Origin: Streptacidiphilus sp041262165
GTDB lineage: Bacteria; Actinomycetota; Actinomycetes; Streptomycetales; Streptomycetaceae
NCBI RefSeq assembly: GCF_041262165.1
Contig: NZ_JBGCBY010000005.1
Coordinates: forward strand, 186,001 to 250,000
Direction: 5' to 3'
DNA: 64,000 bases
Part shown: piece after piece, positions 48,539 to 57,736 of the stretch
How the letters are laid out: the number at the start of each line of letters is the position of its first letter
How positions within the stretch are numbered: the stretch's first letter is position 1
Translations under genes and position numbers: made by a program
The notes under the pieces: generated by a model
The model's input: the letters and a program-made list of their open reading frames with translations, nothing else
The model's database searches: none
Told to the model about the DNA's origin: nothing

Positions 48539-49837
48539 ATGGATGCGGGCAGAAGAGGTGTCCTCGCGGCCGGGGCCGCCCTGGTCGCGGCGGGCGGCCT
48601 CGGCGGCGCGGTCTGGCGCGGCGGTCACCACCACGCGCCGGGGACTGCCTCAGCCGGGGCTGACGCAGAGGTGCGGCGAGCGATCCAGGACGCCCTGGAC
48701 CGCCGCGCCGCCGCTGTCCGCGCCCGCGACCAGGGCGCACTGGCGGCAACCCTGCTACCCGGCGCACAGGCCCTGCGCAGCAGCCAGTCCACCATGCTGC
48801 GGAACCTCGCCCAGGTACCGACAGCCGCCTGGGACTACCAACTGCAGGCCCTGGACGCTTTCCCGCTGCCGCCCACGCTCGACCCGGCCGAGCGCCGCGC
48901 GGTCCGGGTCCAGCTGGCCTACCGCCTCGCGGGCTTCGACACCCAGCCGGTCACGGCGACCCAGTACCTGACCTTCACCCGCCAGGGCGGCAGCTGGCTG
49001 CTCAGCTCGGACAGCGACCGCGCCGGGGATGCGGAGCTGTGGGACCTCGGCCCCGTGAACGCCGTGCACGGCCGCTACTGCCTGGTCCTCGGCCTGCGCG
49101 GGGCGGACGCGCTGCGGGCCTTCGCCGTCGAGGCCGACCGCGCCGTGCCCGCCGTGAGCGCCGTGTGGGGCGACTCCTGGGGACAGCGGACGGTCCTGCA
49201 GGTCCCGCTGGGCCTGGACCAGTTCGGCCGCCTGTTGGGCGCGGACCCGCTCGGCTACGCCTCCATCGCCGCCGTCACCACTGGTGAACTCGGCCCCGCC
49301 GAGGCCGGCCGCACCGAGCGGATCACCGTGAACCCGCAGGTCTGGGACGGGCTCAACGCCCTCGGCCGACGGGTTGTCACCACGCACGAGACCACCCATG
49401 TGGCCACCCGCGCGGTCACCGAGCAGTGGACGCCGCGCTGGCTGTCCGAGGGCGTCGCGAACTGGACCGGCTACCTGGGCACCGGTCGCTCGCCGCAGCA
49501 GATCGCGCCGGAGTTGATCGTCGACCTCGCGGCGGGGCGCGTCCCCGACCACCTGCCCGCCGACGACGCTTTCGACGGCTCGGCCCCCGGGCTGCCGCAG
49601 GCGTACGAGCAGGCATGGTTCGCGTGCCGCAGCGTCGTCCTCAGGCACGGCCAGCCCCGGCTGGTGGCGCTCTACCACGCGCTCGCCGCCACTGGCGGGC
49701 GCGGCGGGCCGGACGCCGCCGTCGACTCGGCTCTGCGGCAGACCATCGGCACCGGCCTGACTGCCTTCACCGCCCAGTGGCGGTCCGACCTGTCCGGAAT
49801 GGTCAGGGCCGGGGCAGCCGTCACGGGCCCCGGCTGA
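48539..49837 (+). CDS. Secreted zincin-like protein with HExxH motif
   Basis: 432 aa. An N-terminal GRRGVLAAGAALVAAGGLGGA resembles a Tat or Sec signal. The motif HETTHVATR (His283, Glu284, His287) followed by WLSEGVANW (Glu304) looks like a gluzincin active site (HExxH + SEG). Residues 40-170 form a SnoaL-like or cystatin-like helical/strand domain (a guess). The gene is found next to PimB/GT87 genes in Streptomyces. Substrate unknown. Its 3' end overlaps the convergent GT87 gene by 17 bp. Confidence 0.82.
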   Translation: MDAGRRGVLAAGAALVAAGGLGGAVWRGGHHHAPGTASAGADAEVRRAIQDALDRRAAAVRARDQGALAATLLPGAQALRSSQSTMLRNLAQVPTAAWDYQLQALDAFPLPPTLDPAERRAVRVQLAYRLAGFDTQPVTATQYLTFTRQGGSWLLSSDSDRAGDAELWDLGPVNAVHGRYCLVLGLRGADALRAFAVEADRAVPAVSAVWGDSWGQRTVLQVPLGLDQFGRLLGADPLGYASIAAVTTGELGPAEAGRTERITVNPQVWDGLNALGRRVVTTHETTHVATRAVTEQWTPRWLSEGVANWTGYLGTGRSPQQIAPELIVDLAAGRVPDHLPADDAFDGSAPGLPQAYEQAWFACRSVVLRHGQPRLVALYHALAATGGRGGPDAAVDSALRQTIGTGLTAFTAQWRSDLSGMVRAGAAVTGPG

Positions 49838-51071
49838 CCGTCTGCAGCCAGAGCCTGCGGCAGGAGACCACCGCTGCCGCCAGCAGCAGCAGGTTCCGGG
49901 CGAACAGCACGCAGACGCCCAGCGGCCGGAACGCCGCGAGGTCGCCGAAGCACAGCGGGAACTCCAGCACGGTGAACACGCTCGCTGCGGCTACCAGCCA
50001 GGCCACCGGCCGCTGCGTCGTCCGACGCGACGTCAGACACACCGCGGCCGTGCCGATCAGCCACACCAGGTACTGCGGGCTGATCACCCTGCTGGTCACC
50101 GTGAACAGCAGCAGCGCCGCCAGCGCCGCGTCGAACGGTGTCGCCGCGCTCCAGCGCCGCGACCGTACCCGCCACAGCAGCAGCCAGCCGAACGCGCCCA
50201 GCGACAGCGCCAGCAGCAGCCCGCCCGCGAGCCGGACACCCGAGCCCAGGAACTCCATCGAGCCGTAGTGCATCTCGGCGTGGCCGCCCCAGCCCAGCAG
50301 GTGCGCGAGGTAGAACGGCAGCGCCCCCAGCGACTCGACCTCCACCCCCCGGTTCTGCTGGAAGTCCAGGAAGGAGAAGGCCCCGACCATGGTCACGGCG
50401 CAGCAGAAGGACAGCGCCAGCGCCGAGAGCACCAGGGCGGTCCAGACGTCCCTGGTCCGGTGTCCGCGCGGCGTGCCGAGGACGGTCAGCACCGGCCACA
50501 CCTTCAGCAGCGCACCCAGCCCGGCGAGCGCTCCGCCCAGCCTGGGCCTGGCCGTCGTCGCCAGCAGCCCGGTGACGGCGACGGTAGTGACCACCAGGTC
50601 GAAACGGCAGTAGACGGTCGGTCCGAGCAGCGGAACCGCGAGCACCCACAGCCAGGCGCCCGACCGGCTGCCGTCGCTTCGCCGCGAGGCCGCCCGCAAC
50701 AGCAGGCCCAGCACCAGCGCGTCACCGCATGCGACGAGGACCAGGAAACCGGTGAAGTAGGACCACGGCAGCCAGCTCGGCAGCACCATCACCAGTGCGG
50801 CCAGGGGAGGATACTGCCAGGTCACGTCGTCGAGAGGGAACGTCCCGGTCTGCAGGACCTGCGCCCAGCCCTGGTAGATGACCTTCACGTCGCTGCTCAC
50901 CGCCTGGCTGCCGAGCGGCACCAGGCCGAGCACTCCGAGCAGCAGGAGCGTGCGCGTCGCCGCCCAGCACAGTCCGAGGACCGCCGGCGCGCGCCAGGCT
51001 TCGCGCGACCCCGCCGCCCAGCCGCCGGACCGCAGGTCGGACCCCGGATCGGACCCCGGATCAGCCCCCAC
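49821..51071 (-). CDS. GT87/DUF2029-type membrane mannosyltransferase
   Basis: 416 aa, about ten TM helices. DVTWQYPPLAALVMVLPSWL, YCRFDLVVTTVAVTGLLATTARPRLGG, KVWPVLTVLG and SRVISPQYLVWLIGTA are typical of polyprenyl-phosphate-mannose-dependent mannosyltransferases (GT-C; DUF2029). The acceptor is probably a lipoglycan. The N-terminal 25 residues (MGADPGSDPGSDLRSGGW) come from a short DNA repeat and are likely disordered. GTG 51071 kept, but a later start is possible. Divergent from the PimB-like gene. Confidence 0.85.
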   Translation of the reverse strand: MGADPGSDPGSDLRSGGWAAGSREAWRAPAVLGLCWAATRTLLLLGVLGLVPLGSQAVSSDVKVIYQGWAQVLQTGTFPLDDVTWQYPPLAALVMVLPSWLPWSYFTGFLVLVACGDALVLGLLLRAASRRSDGSRSGAWLWVLAVPLLGPTVYCRFDLVVTTVAVTGLLATTARPRLGGALAGLGALLKVWPVLTVLGTPRGHRTRDVWTALVLSALALSFCCAVTMVGAFSFLDFQQNRGVEVESLGALPFYLAHLLGWGGHAEMHYGSMEFLGSGVRLAGGLLLALSLGAFGWLLLWRVRSRRWSAATPFDAALAALLLFTVTSRVISPQYLVWLIGTAAVCLTSRRTTQRPVAWLVAAASVFTVLEFPLCFGDLAAFRPLGVCVLFARNLLLLAAAVVSCRRLWLQTVSRGP

Positions 51072-51308
51072 GTCGGACGGCCGGGCAGGCCGTACCGAGG
51101 ATCGGGCGAGCGGGCTCGGCGGAGTGGTGATGGAATCCTCGCCCGTGAACTGAGAGGGAAACGGGACAGCGCGCGCCGGAACACACCATGGCCGTCCGGA
51201 TGCCCGTGCCGTCGCAGCGCTGCCCTATCGTACGGATCAAGCACCGCCGTACCGAGGACGCCGTACCGAGGACGTCGCGCCGAACCTGGAAGGGCCAGTC
51301 GCAGGACC

Positions 51309-52439
51309 ATGAACAAGACGCTCGTCGTCACCAACGACTTCCCGCCGCGCCCCGGCGGGATCCAGACCTTCGTCCACAACATGGCCGTTCGGATGCCCGC
51401 TGAGCAGATCGTCGTCTACGCCTCCACCTGGCGGGACGGCAGTGAGGTCGCCCGGTTCGACGCCGAGCAGCCGTTCCAGGTGATCCGTGACCGCACCACG
51501 ATGCTGCTGCCCACGCCCAGGGTCAGCCGGCGGGCCGCCGAGATCCTCAAGGCCGAGGGCTGCGGCTCGGTCTGGTTCGGCGCGGCGGCCCCGCTGGGGC
51601 TGATGGCGCCCGCGCTTCGCAGGGCCGGGGCGTCCCGCCTGCTCGGCATGACGCACGGTCACGAGGCCGCGTGGGCCCAGCTCCCCGCCTCCCGGCAACT
51701 GCTGCGGCGCATCGGCGCGGGCACGGACACCCTCACCTACCTGGGCGAGTACACCCGCTCGCGGATCGCCGCCGCCGTCGGACCCGAGGCGGCGGCCCGG
51801 ATGGCGCAGGTCCCTCCGGGCGTGGACGAGAAGACCTTCCACCCCGACTCGGGGGGCGCGGAGGTCCGCGCCCGGCTCGGACTCAGCTCGCGCCCGGTCA
51901 TCGTCTGCGTCTCGCGGCTGGTGCGCCGCAAGGGCCAGGACACGCTGATCCGCGCGCTGCCCCGGATCCTCGCTGCGGAGCCGGACACCGTGCTGCTGAT
52001 CGTCGGCGGCGGCCCGTACCGCGCGGACCTGGAGCGGCTGGCGGCCGACACCGGCGTCGCCGCCTCGGTCCGCTTCACCGGCGCCGTCCCCTGGGCCGAG
52101 CTCCCCGCCCACTACGGCGCGGGCGACGTCTACGCGATGCCCTGCCGGACCCGGCGCGGTGGCCTGGACGTGGAGGGGCTCGGCATCGTCTACCTGGAGG
52201 CCTCCGCCACCGGACTGCCTGTCGTCGCGGGCGACTCCGGCGGTGCCCCCGACGCCGTCCTGGAGGGCGAGACCGGCTTTGTTGTCCCAGGCCACGGCCT
52301 GGACGCCCTCACCGACCGTCTGCTGACGCTGCTCCAGGACCCGGCCCTGCGCGCCCGCCTGGGCGCGCGGGGCAGGGCCTGGGTCGAGCAGAGCTGGCGC
52401 TGGGACCTGCTGGCCGACCGCTTGGCCGCGCTGCTCTGA
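51309..52439 (+). CDS. pimB: GT4 mannosyltransferase (PimB-like)
   Basis: 376 aa, GT-B fold. MNKTLVVTNDFPPRPGGIQT is the GT4 N-terminus with the G-G-x-x acceptor loop; VCVSRLVRRKGQDTLIRALP is the nucleotide-sugar domain entry; DVEGLGIVYLEASATGLPVVA carries the E-x7-E motif (Glu in G-L-G-I-V-Y-L-E). Closest to phosphatidylinositol alpha-mannosyltransferase PimB' of actinobacteria, which adds a mannose to PIM1 at the cytoplasmic face. ATG 51309. In the same locus as a GT87 enzyme and an acyl-CoA ligase. Confidence 0.87.
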   Translation: MNKTLVVTNDFPPRPGGIQTFVHNMAVRMPAEQIVVYASTWRDGSEVARFDAEQPFQVIRDRTTMLLPTPRVSRRAAEILKAEGCGSVWFGAAAPLGLMAPALRRAGASRLLGMTHGHEAAWAQLPASRQLLRRIGAGTDTLTYLGEYTRSRIAAAVGPEAAARMAQVPPGVDEKTFHPDSGGAEVRARLGLSSRPVIVCVSRLVRRKGQDTLIRALPRILAAEPDTVLLIVGGGPYRADLERLAADTGVAASVRFTGAVPWAELPAHYGAGDVYAMPCRTRRGGLDVEGLGIVYLEASATGLPVVAGDSGGAPDAVLEGETGFVVPGHGLDALTDRLLTLLQDPALRARLGARGRAWVEQSWRWDLLADRLAALL

Positions 52440-52555
52440 GGCTGCGCCGGCAAAGGAAGGGCGGAGGAACTGAGCTGCCGACCGTGCACCTCGTGGGCCG
52501 TTGGTCGCGCACGCGTTCAATCAAGCGGAGCCTCGCGCCCCTTGCTGTGGTGCCG

Positions 52556-54352
52556 CTAGCGGGAGGTGTAGAGGGCTTCTATCTCCGCCGAGAAGTCCTT
52601 GAGGACCATGGCGCGCTTGAGCTTCAGGGAGGGGGTGAGGTGGCCCGAGTCCTCGGAGAGGACGGTGTCGAGGATGTGGAACTTCTTCACGGCCTCGGCG
52701 TGGGAGACCGCCGCGTTGCCGTCGTCCACCGCGGACTGGACGGCGGCGATCAGGTCGGCGTCCCCGAGCAGGTCGGTCACGGTGGCCGAGTCCGGCTTGT
52801 TGTTGAGCTTCTTCCAGGTGGGGAAGAACTCCGGGTCGACGGTGATCAGACAGGCGATGAAGGGCTTGCGGTCGCCGACCACCATGCACTCGCCGATCAG
52901 CGGGTGGGCCCGGATCCGGTCCTCGATCACGGCCGGGGCGACGTTCTTGCCGCCGGCGGTGACGATGATCTCCTTCTTGCGGCCGGTGATGGTGAGGTAG
53001 CCGTCGGCATCCAGCTGGCCGATATCGCCGGTGGCGAACCAACCGTCCTTCAGGGCCTCGGCGGTGGCGTCGGGGTTCTGCCAGTAGCCGGTGAACACCT
53101 GCGGGCCCTTGAGCAGCACCTCGCCGTCGTCGGCGATGCGGATCGCGGAGCCGGGCAGGGGCTGGCCGACGCTGCCGATGCGCGGCTCGTCGTGCGGGTT
53201 GAAGGCGGTGGCCGCACAGGTCTCGGTGAGGCCGTAGCCCTCCAGGACGGTGAAGCCGATGCCGCGGTAGAAGTGCCCCAGGCGCTCGCCGAGCGGCGCG
53301 CCGCCGGAGATCGCGTGGGTGGCCCGGCCACCGAGGGCCGCGCGGAGCTTGCTGTAGACGAGGGCGTCGAACATCCTGTGCCGCAGCTTGAGGCCGATCG
53401 AGGCGCCTCCGTTGTCCAGGGCGCGGCTGTACGCGATGGCGGTGTCAGCGGCCCGGTCGAAGATCTTGACCTTGCCCTCGGCCTGGGCCTTGGCACGAGC
53501 CGAGTTGTAGACCTTCTCGAAGACCCGCGGGACGCCGAGGATCAGCGTCGGCTTGAACGCGCTGAGCTCGGCCACGACCTCCTTGATGTCCGGGAGGTGC
53601 CCGATCTTGATCGGCGCGAGCACGGCGGAGATCTCCGCGATCCGGCCCAGGACGTGCGCCTCCGGGAGGAAGAGCAGGACGGAGGAGTCGCCGGTGCGGA
53701 ACAGCGGCTGCAGCCGGGCGACGATGTTGCCCAGCTCGCTCATGAAGTTGGAGTGGGTGAGCTGGCAGCCCTTGGGGCGTCCGGTGGTACCCGAGGTGTA
53801 GACGATGGTGGCGAGGGTGTCGGGGCCGAGGGCGGAGCGGCGCTCGTCCACGGTCTCGTCGGGGACGTCCTTGCCGGATCTCGCCAGGTCCCCAAGTGCT
53901 CCGGACTCGATCTGCCACACCTGCTTGAGCTCCGGGAGTCGCTCGCGCACCTCGCCGATCACCCGCTCGTGGCGGGGCAGCTCCGCGATGCACGCGACCG
54001 CGCCGGAGTTGCCGAGTATCCATTCGACCTGCTCGGCGGACGAGGTCTCGTAGACCGGGACGGTGACCGCTCCGGCGCACCAGATCGCGAAGTCGAGCAG
54101 CGTCCACTCGTAGCGGGTGCGGGACATCAGCCCGACCCGGTCGCCGGGGCCGACGCCGGAGGCGATCAGGCCCTTGGCGGCGGCGCGCACCTCGGCCAGG
54201 AACTCAACGGCCGTGAGGTCCTCCCACTGCCCGTCGACCTTGCGGCTCACCACGGCGACCGCCGGATGCCGCTCGGCGTTGCGGTGGATCAGGTCGGTGA
54301 GGTTTGCGCCGCTCGGCACCTCGTAAAGAGCCGGAAGGCTGAACTCGCGCAA
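52556..54352 (-). CDS. fadD: Long-chain fatty-acid-CoA ligase (FadD15-like)
   Basis: ANL-superfamily enzyme, activates fatty acids to acyl-CoA via acyl-AMP; 598 aa. AMP-binding motif IVYTSGTTGRPKGCQLTH; GYGLTETCAATAFNP (A5); WFATGDIGQLDADGYLTITG (A8 region); GRKKEIIVTAGGKNVAP with the hinge and catalytic Lys region. TTG start at 54352, GAGGAG 5 bases upstream. Single gene; the 241-bp gap on its far side is its promoter region. Confidence 0.94.
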   Translation of the reverse strand: MREFSLPALYEVPSGANLTDLIHRNAERHPAVAVVSRKVDGQWEDLTAVEFLAEVRAAAKGLIASGVGPGDRVGLMSRTRYEWTLLDFAIWCAGAVTVPVYETSSAEQVEWILGNSGAVACIAELPRHERVIGEVRERLPELKQVWQIESGALGDLARSGKDVPDETVDERRSALGPDTLATIVYTSGTTGRPKGCQLTHSNFMSELGNIVARLQPLFRTGDSSVLLFLPEAHVLGRIAEISAVLAPIKIGHLPDIKEVVAELSAFKPTLILGVPRVFEKVYNSARAKAQAEGKVKIFDRAADTAIAYSRALDNGGASIGLKLRHRMFDALVYSKLRAALGGRATHAISGGAPLGERLGHFYRGIGFTVLEGYGLTETCAATAFNPHDEPRIGSVGQPLPGSAIRIADDGEVLLKGPQVFTGYWQNPDATAEALKDGWFATGDIGQLDADGYLTITGRKKEIIVTAGGKNVAPAVIEDRIRAHPLIGECMVVGDRKPFIACLITVDPEFFPTWKKLNNKPDSATVTDLLGDADLIAAVQSAVDDGNAAVSHAEAVKKFHILDTVLSEDSGHLTPSLKLKRAMVLKDFSAEIEALYTSR

Positions 54353-54593
54353 GACTGCTCCTCGGTCTGCGACGCTGCGGGACGCCAGGACGTTACTGCT
54401 CAGTAGCAGGGGTCCGGTAGGGGCGGAGGCGAATATGTTTCCTGTGTCACATTCCCGTGAGCGGCAGGTTTCCGGATTGTGGCGTGTCGTCAGACCCGGA
54501 TCGGCCGCACATTCCTCACGTATCCCTTCGGCCGAAGACTACGCCAGCGCAGGCATGACCCGCCGGTAACCAGCTGGTCGATAGGGTGACTGC
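54353..54593. promoter_or_regulatory. Divergent promoter region, fadD / metallophosphoesterase
   Basis: 241 bp. Contains an AT-richer patch (54427-54480, AATATGTTTCCTGTGTCACA and beyond); TATGTTTCCTGTGTCAC resembles nothing recognised. No clear operator. Confidence 0.4.
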
Positions 54594-55361
54594 ATGCGGG
54601 TGCATGTGGTCAGTGACGTACACGGCAACGGCGAGGCGCTGGCTCGGGCCGGGGACGGGGCGGACGCCCTGCTCTGTCTCGGCGACCTCATCCTCTTCCT
54701 TGACTACGCGGACCACTCACGCGGAATCTTCCCGGACCTGTTCGGCGCCGAGAACGCGACGAAGATCGTCGCGCTGCGCAACGCCCGGCGCTTCCAGGAG
54801 GCGAAGGAGTTCTCCCGGACCCTGTGGGCGAACCTGGACGTCGACCGCGAGCAGGCCACCGAGCAGGCCGTGCGCCGCCAGTACGCGGAGCTCTTCGCGG
54901 CCTTCCCCACCCCCACCTACGCCACCTACGGCAATGTCGACATGCCGAGGCTGTGGCCGGAGTACGCGAGGGACGGTGTGAGCGTCCTCGACGGCCAGGT
55001 CGTCGAAATCGGCGGACGCACCTTCGGCTTCGTCGGCGGCGGGCTGCCCACTCCGATGCGCACCCCGTACGAGATCGACGAGGAGACCTACGCCGCCAAG
55101 GTCGCTGCCCTCGGCCGGGTCGACGTGCTGTGCAGCCACATCCCGCCCGCCGTCCCCGAGCTCACCTACGACACGGTGGCCCGGCGCTTCGAGCGCGGCA
55201 GCGAGGCGATCCTCGACGCGATCCACGCGACCAGGCCCGGACACGTCCTCTTCGGACACGTCCACCAGCCGCTCGCGCGGCGGATGCGGATCGGTCGCAG
55301 CGAGTGCGTCAACGTCGGTCACTTCCGTTCCACCGGGCGGCCCTGGGTGCTTGAGTGGTGA
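54594..55361 (+). CDS. Calcineurin-like metallophosphoesterase
   Basis: 255 aa. Metal site motifs: VHVVSDVHGNG (D-x-H), LLCLGDLILF (GD), TYATYGNVDMPR (GN-x-D instead of GNHD/E), VDVLCSHIPP (H) and HVLFGHVHQPLA (GHxH). It belongs to the UDP-2,3-diacylglucosamine/YfcE-like or DR1281-like group; substrate unknown. ATG 54594. Followed by the SRPBCC gene after 53 bp. Confidence 0.87.
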   Translation: MRVHVVSDVHGNGEALARAGDGADALLCLGDLILFLDYADHSRGIFPDLFGAENATKIVALRNARRFQEAKEFSRTLWANLDVDREQATEQAVRRQYAELFAAFPTPTYATYGNVDMPRLWPEYARDGVSVLDGQVVEIGGRTFGFVGGGLPTPMRTPYEIDEETYAAKVAALGRVDVLCSHIPPAVPELTYDTVARRFERGSEAILDAIHATRPGHVLFGHVHQPLARRMRIGRSECVNVGHFRSTGRPWVLEW

Positions 55362-55413
55362 GGCGATAGCCTTCCTGCTGTCAGCTGCAAGTCGAGACGC
55401 GGAGGCCACCCCG

Positions 55414-55893
55414 ATGGCGGAGCACACCAGGTCGAGCACCACGATCGAGGCGACCCCGACCCAGATCATGGCGGTGATCGCGGACTTCGCCGCCTATCCG
55501 GCGTGGACCGGCGAGGTCAAGGAGATCGAGGTGCTGGCGCCGGGCGTGGACGGCCGCGCCGAGCAGGTGCGCCTCCTCCTGGACGCGGGCGCCATCAAGG
55601 ACGAGCACGTCCTCGCCTACACCTGGGACGGCGACCGGCAGGTCAGCTGGACCCTGGTGAAGAGCCAGATGCTGAAGGCCCTGGACGGCTCCTACACACT
55701 GGCCGCGACCAGCGGCGGAACCGAGGTCACCTACCAGCTGGCCGTGGACGTCAAGATCCCGATGCTCGGAATGATCAAGCGCAAGGCCGAGAAGGTCATC
55801 ATCGACCGGGCCCTGGCCGGGCTGAAGAAGCGCGTCGAGTCCCAGCCGGAGGTCACCGGCGGGGCGCAGAGCGACTCCGGCGTAGAGGTCTGA
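55414..55893 (+). CDS. SRPBCC/START-like lipid-binding protein
   Basis: 159 aa. SRPBCC fold (polyketide cyclase/CoxG-like): S-T-T-I-E-A-T-P-T-Q-I-M-A-V-I-A-D-F-A-A-Y-P-A-W at the N-terminus (typical opening helix and PAW), then a strand-rich middle and the long C-terminal helix (KRKAEKVIIDRALAGLKKRVE). Probably binds a hydrophobic ligand. ATG 55414 with GGAGG 8 bases upstream. Its stop overlaps the ATPase start by 1 base (TGATG), so the two are coupled. Confidence 0.88.
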   Translation: MAEHTRSSTTIEATPTQIMAVIADFAAYPAWTGEVKEIEVLAPGVDGRAEQVRLLLDAGAIKDEHVLAYTWDGDRQVSWTLVKSQMLKALDGSYTLAATSGGTEVTYQLAVDVKIPMLGMIKRKAEKVIIDRALAGLKKRVESQPEVTGGAQSDSGVEV

Positions 55894-57101
55894 TGACCGT
55901 CGAGGCGCCGCGCGTCGTGCTGGTCAGTGGCAACGGCGGCGGTGGGCGCACCACGCTCGCCGCCGCGACCGCCCGGCACGCCGCCGCGACCGGCAGGCGC
56001 ACCCTGCTGCTCGCAGCCGACGACCCGCACCGCACGCTCGACCGGCTGCTGGAGGCCGAGCTCGAACCCGCTCCGCAGGAGCTGCATCCCGGCCTCTCCG
56101 TCGCACGGCTCGACCAGCAGAGCGCGTTCAGGGACGCCGCCGCCCGCCTGCTCGGTCGCGCGAAGCCGCTGTTCGACCTGCTCGGCGTGGACCCGCTGGA
56201 GCGCGACGAGCTCAGCGCCCTGCCCGGCTCCGCCCACCTCGCCCTGCTGGACGCGCTGCGCACCTACGGGGCGTCGGGCCGCTGGGACGTGGTGGTGGTG
56301 GACGCGCCCCCGGTCGCCGAGCTGCTCGCCGCGCTCGCGCTGCCCGAACAGCTGGACCGTTACCTGGGACGGCTCGTCCCCGAAAATCGCCAGGCCGCCC
56401 GCGCGCTTCGCCCGGTGCTGGCGGCCGTCGCCGGAGTGCCGATGCCCGCCGACTGGATCTTCGAGGCGCGAGGCTGGGCCGCCGCCGAGCTCGCCGAGGT
56501 CCGCGCGATCACCGGTGCGCCCGGCACCACGGTTCGGCTGGTGGTCGACGCCCCGGCCGGACCGCTGGCCGTGGCCGCGCTGCGGCACGCCCGCGCCGGC
56601 CTGGCGCTGCACGGCCAGCGGGTGGAGTCCGTGCTGGTCAATCGCCTGGTTCCGGACGGTGCCACCCCCTTCCTCGCCTCGCTGCACCGGGAGCAGCGAC
56701 ACCAGCTCGCCGCCCTCCGCGCGGACTGGGACGCACCGGTGCACGGGGTGCCGCACGCCGGTCGGGAGCCGCACGGATACGCGGACCTGGCCGAGCTCGC
56801 CGACGGAGACGCGCTCACGGTGGGAGCGGCCGAGGCACCGTCCGCGGGCTGGGTCGTGGACGACCTGCTGGACACCGACGAGCGCGTGCTGGTGTGGCGG
56901 ATCCCGCTGCCCGGAGCGCAGCGCCGCGATCTGGACCTGGTCCGGCGCGGCGACGACCTGGTGCTCGGCGTCGGCCCCTACCGGCGCACGCTGACCCTGC
57001 CCTCGGCCCTGCGCCGCTGCTCGGTCGCCGGCGCGGCGCTGCGCGAGGGCGTGCTCGCGGTGCGGTTCGCACCCGACCCGCAGCTCTGGCCCCGCCGTTA
57101 G
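55893..57101 (+). CDS. ArsA/GET3-like ATPase with atypical P-loop
   Basis: 402 aa, P-loop of the SIMIBI ArsA/GET3 (deviant Walker A) class, but modified: SGNGGGGRTTLAA (residues 12-24) where the consensus is G-K-G-G-x-G-K-T-T; both signature lysines are replaced (Asn14, Arg19). Switch II/Walker B-like VVVVDAPPVAELLA. The C-terminal third (about 305-400) is a small HSP20-like domain of strands, VLVWRIPLPGAQRRDLDL ... LVLGVGPYRRTLTLPSALRR, found in bacterial ArsA-HSP20 fusions. With SRPBCC it forms a two-gene unit; role unknown. ATPase activity uncertain with this P-loop. Confidence 0.85.
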   Translation: MTVEAPRVVLVSGNGGGGRTTLAAATARHAAATGRRTLLLAADDPHRTLDRLLEAELEPAPQELHPGLSVARLDQQSAFRDAAARLLGRAKPLFDLLGVDPLERDELSALPGSAHLALLDALRTYGASGRWDVVVVDAPPVAELLAALALPEQLDRYLGRLVPENRQAARALRPVLAAVAGVPMPADWIFEARGWAAAELAEVRAITGAPGTTVRLVVDAPAGPLAVAALRHARAGLALHGQRVESVLVNRLVPDGATPFLASLHREQRHQLAALRADWDAPVHGVPHAGREPHGYADLAELADGDALTVGAAEAPSAGWVVDDLLDTDERVLVWRIPLPGAQRRDLDLVRRGDDLVLGVGPYRRTLTLPSALRRCSVAGAALREGVLAVRFAPDPQLWPRR

Positions 57102-57199
57102 GCACCCTCCTTAGCGCGTTGCGTCAGAACACCGACGTACCAGGCAGCTTCGGGTAGCGTCGGTGAAGTCCCCTCGGAGCTTGTAGAAGGAGCAGCACC

Positions 57200-57601
57200 A
57201 TGACGACTGCCGACGATCGCCACGACGAGGACGTCTGGGCCGAGGCCGTGGCGGAGGACGCCAAGGAGCAGGCGAAGGGCGAGCAGGTCAAGGCCGAGCC
57301 GTCCTCGCCGGCGGACCTCTTCGGTCCCGAACTGACGCCCCTGGTCGAGGAGGTCCGCAAGTTCGCGACCAGCCTCGGTGAGAAGGTGACCGCGGCCTCC
57401 TCCGCGGTGAGCGGCGGCGACAGCCTCGGCGCGCTGCAGAACCTCGCCGCCCCGCTGCGCAGCAAGCACCCCGAGGTGTACGGGCACCTCATCGCGGCCG
57501 GCGGCGAGTTGCTCGCCGCGTACCGTGCGGCGGTGTCCGCCTCGGAGCGCCGATGGACGGCCGAGAAGCCGGCGTCCACGGAGCACATCGACCTCGACTG
57601 A
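57200..57601 (+). CDS. DUF5304 protein
   Basis: 133 aa: acidic N-terminus (TTADDRHDEDVWAEAVAEDA), a low-complexity KEQAKGEQVK stretch, then two helices (LFGPELTPLVEEVRKFATSL, SLGALQNLAAPLRSKHPEVYG) and a short tail. DUF5304 is an actinobacterial family of unknown role, commonly next to ArsA-like and glkA genes. GAAGGAG is 7 bases upstream of ATG. No membrane segment. Confidence 0.85.
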   Translation: MTTADDRHDEDVWAEAVAEDAKEQAKGEQVKAEPSSPADLFGPELTPLVEEVRKFATSLGEKVTAASSAVSGGDSLGALQNLAAPLRSKHPEVYGHLIAAGGELLAAYRAAVSASERRWTAEKPASTEHIDLD

Positions 57602-57736
57602 CTACGACTTCTGAAGGGTCGGCGCCCTCACTCAAACACCTTGTCTTCGGCTAATGTACGCACAGGTGTGTACCTGACCCTGCGCGGGCGGGTACGGTAC
57701 CGGCCAACGGGGAAGCCAGCGGAGACTGAGGGACAC

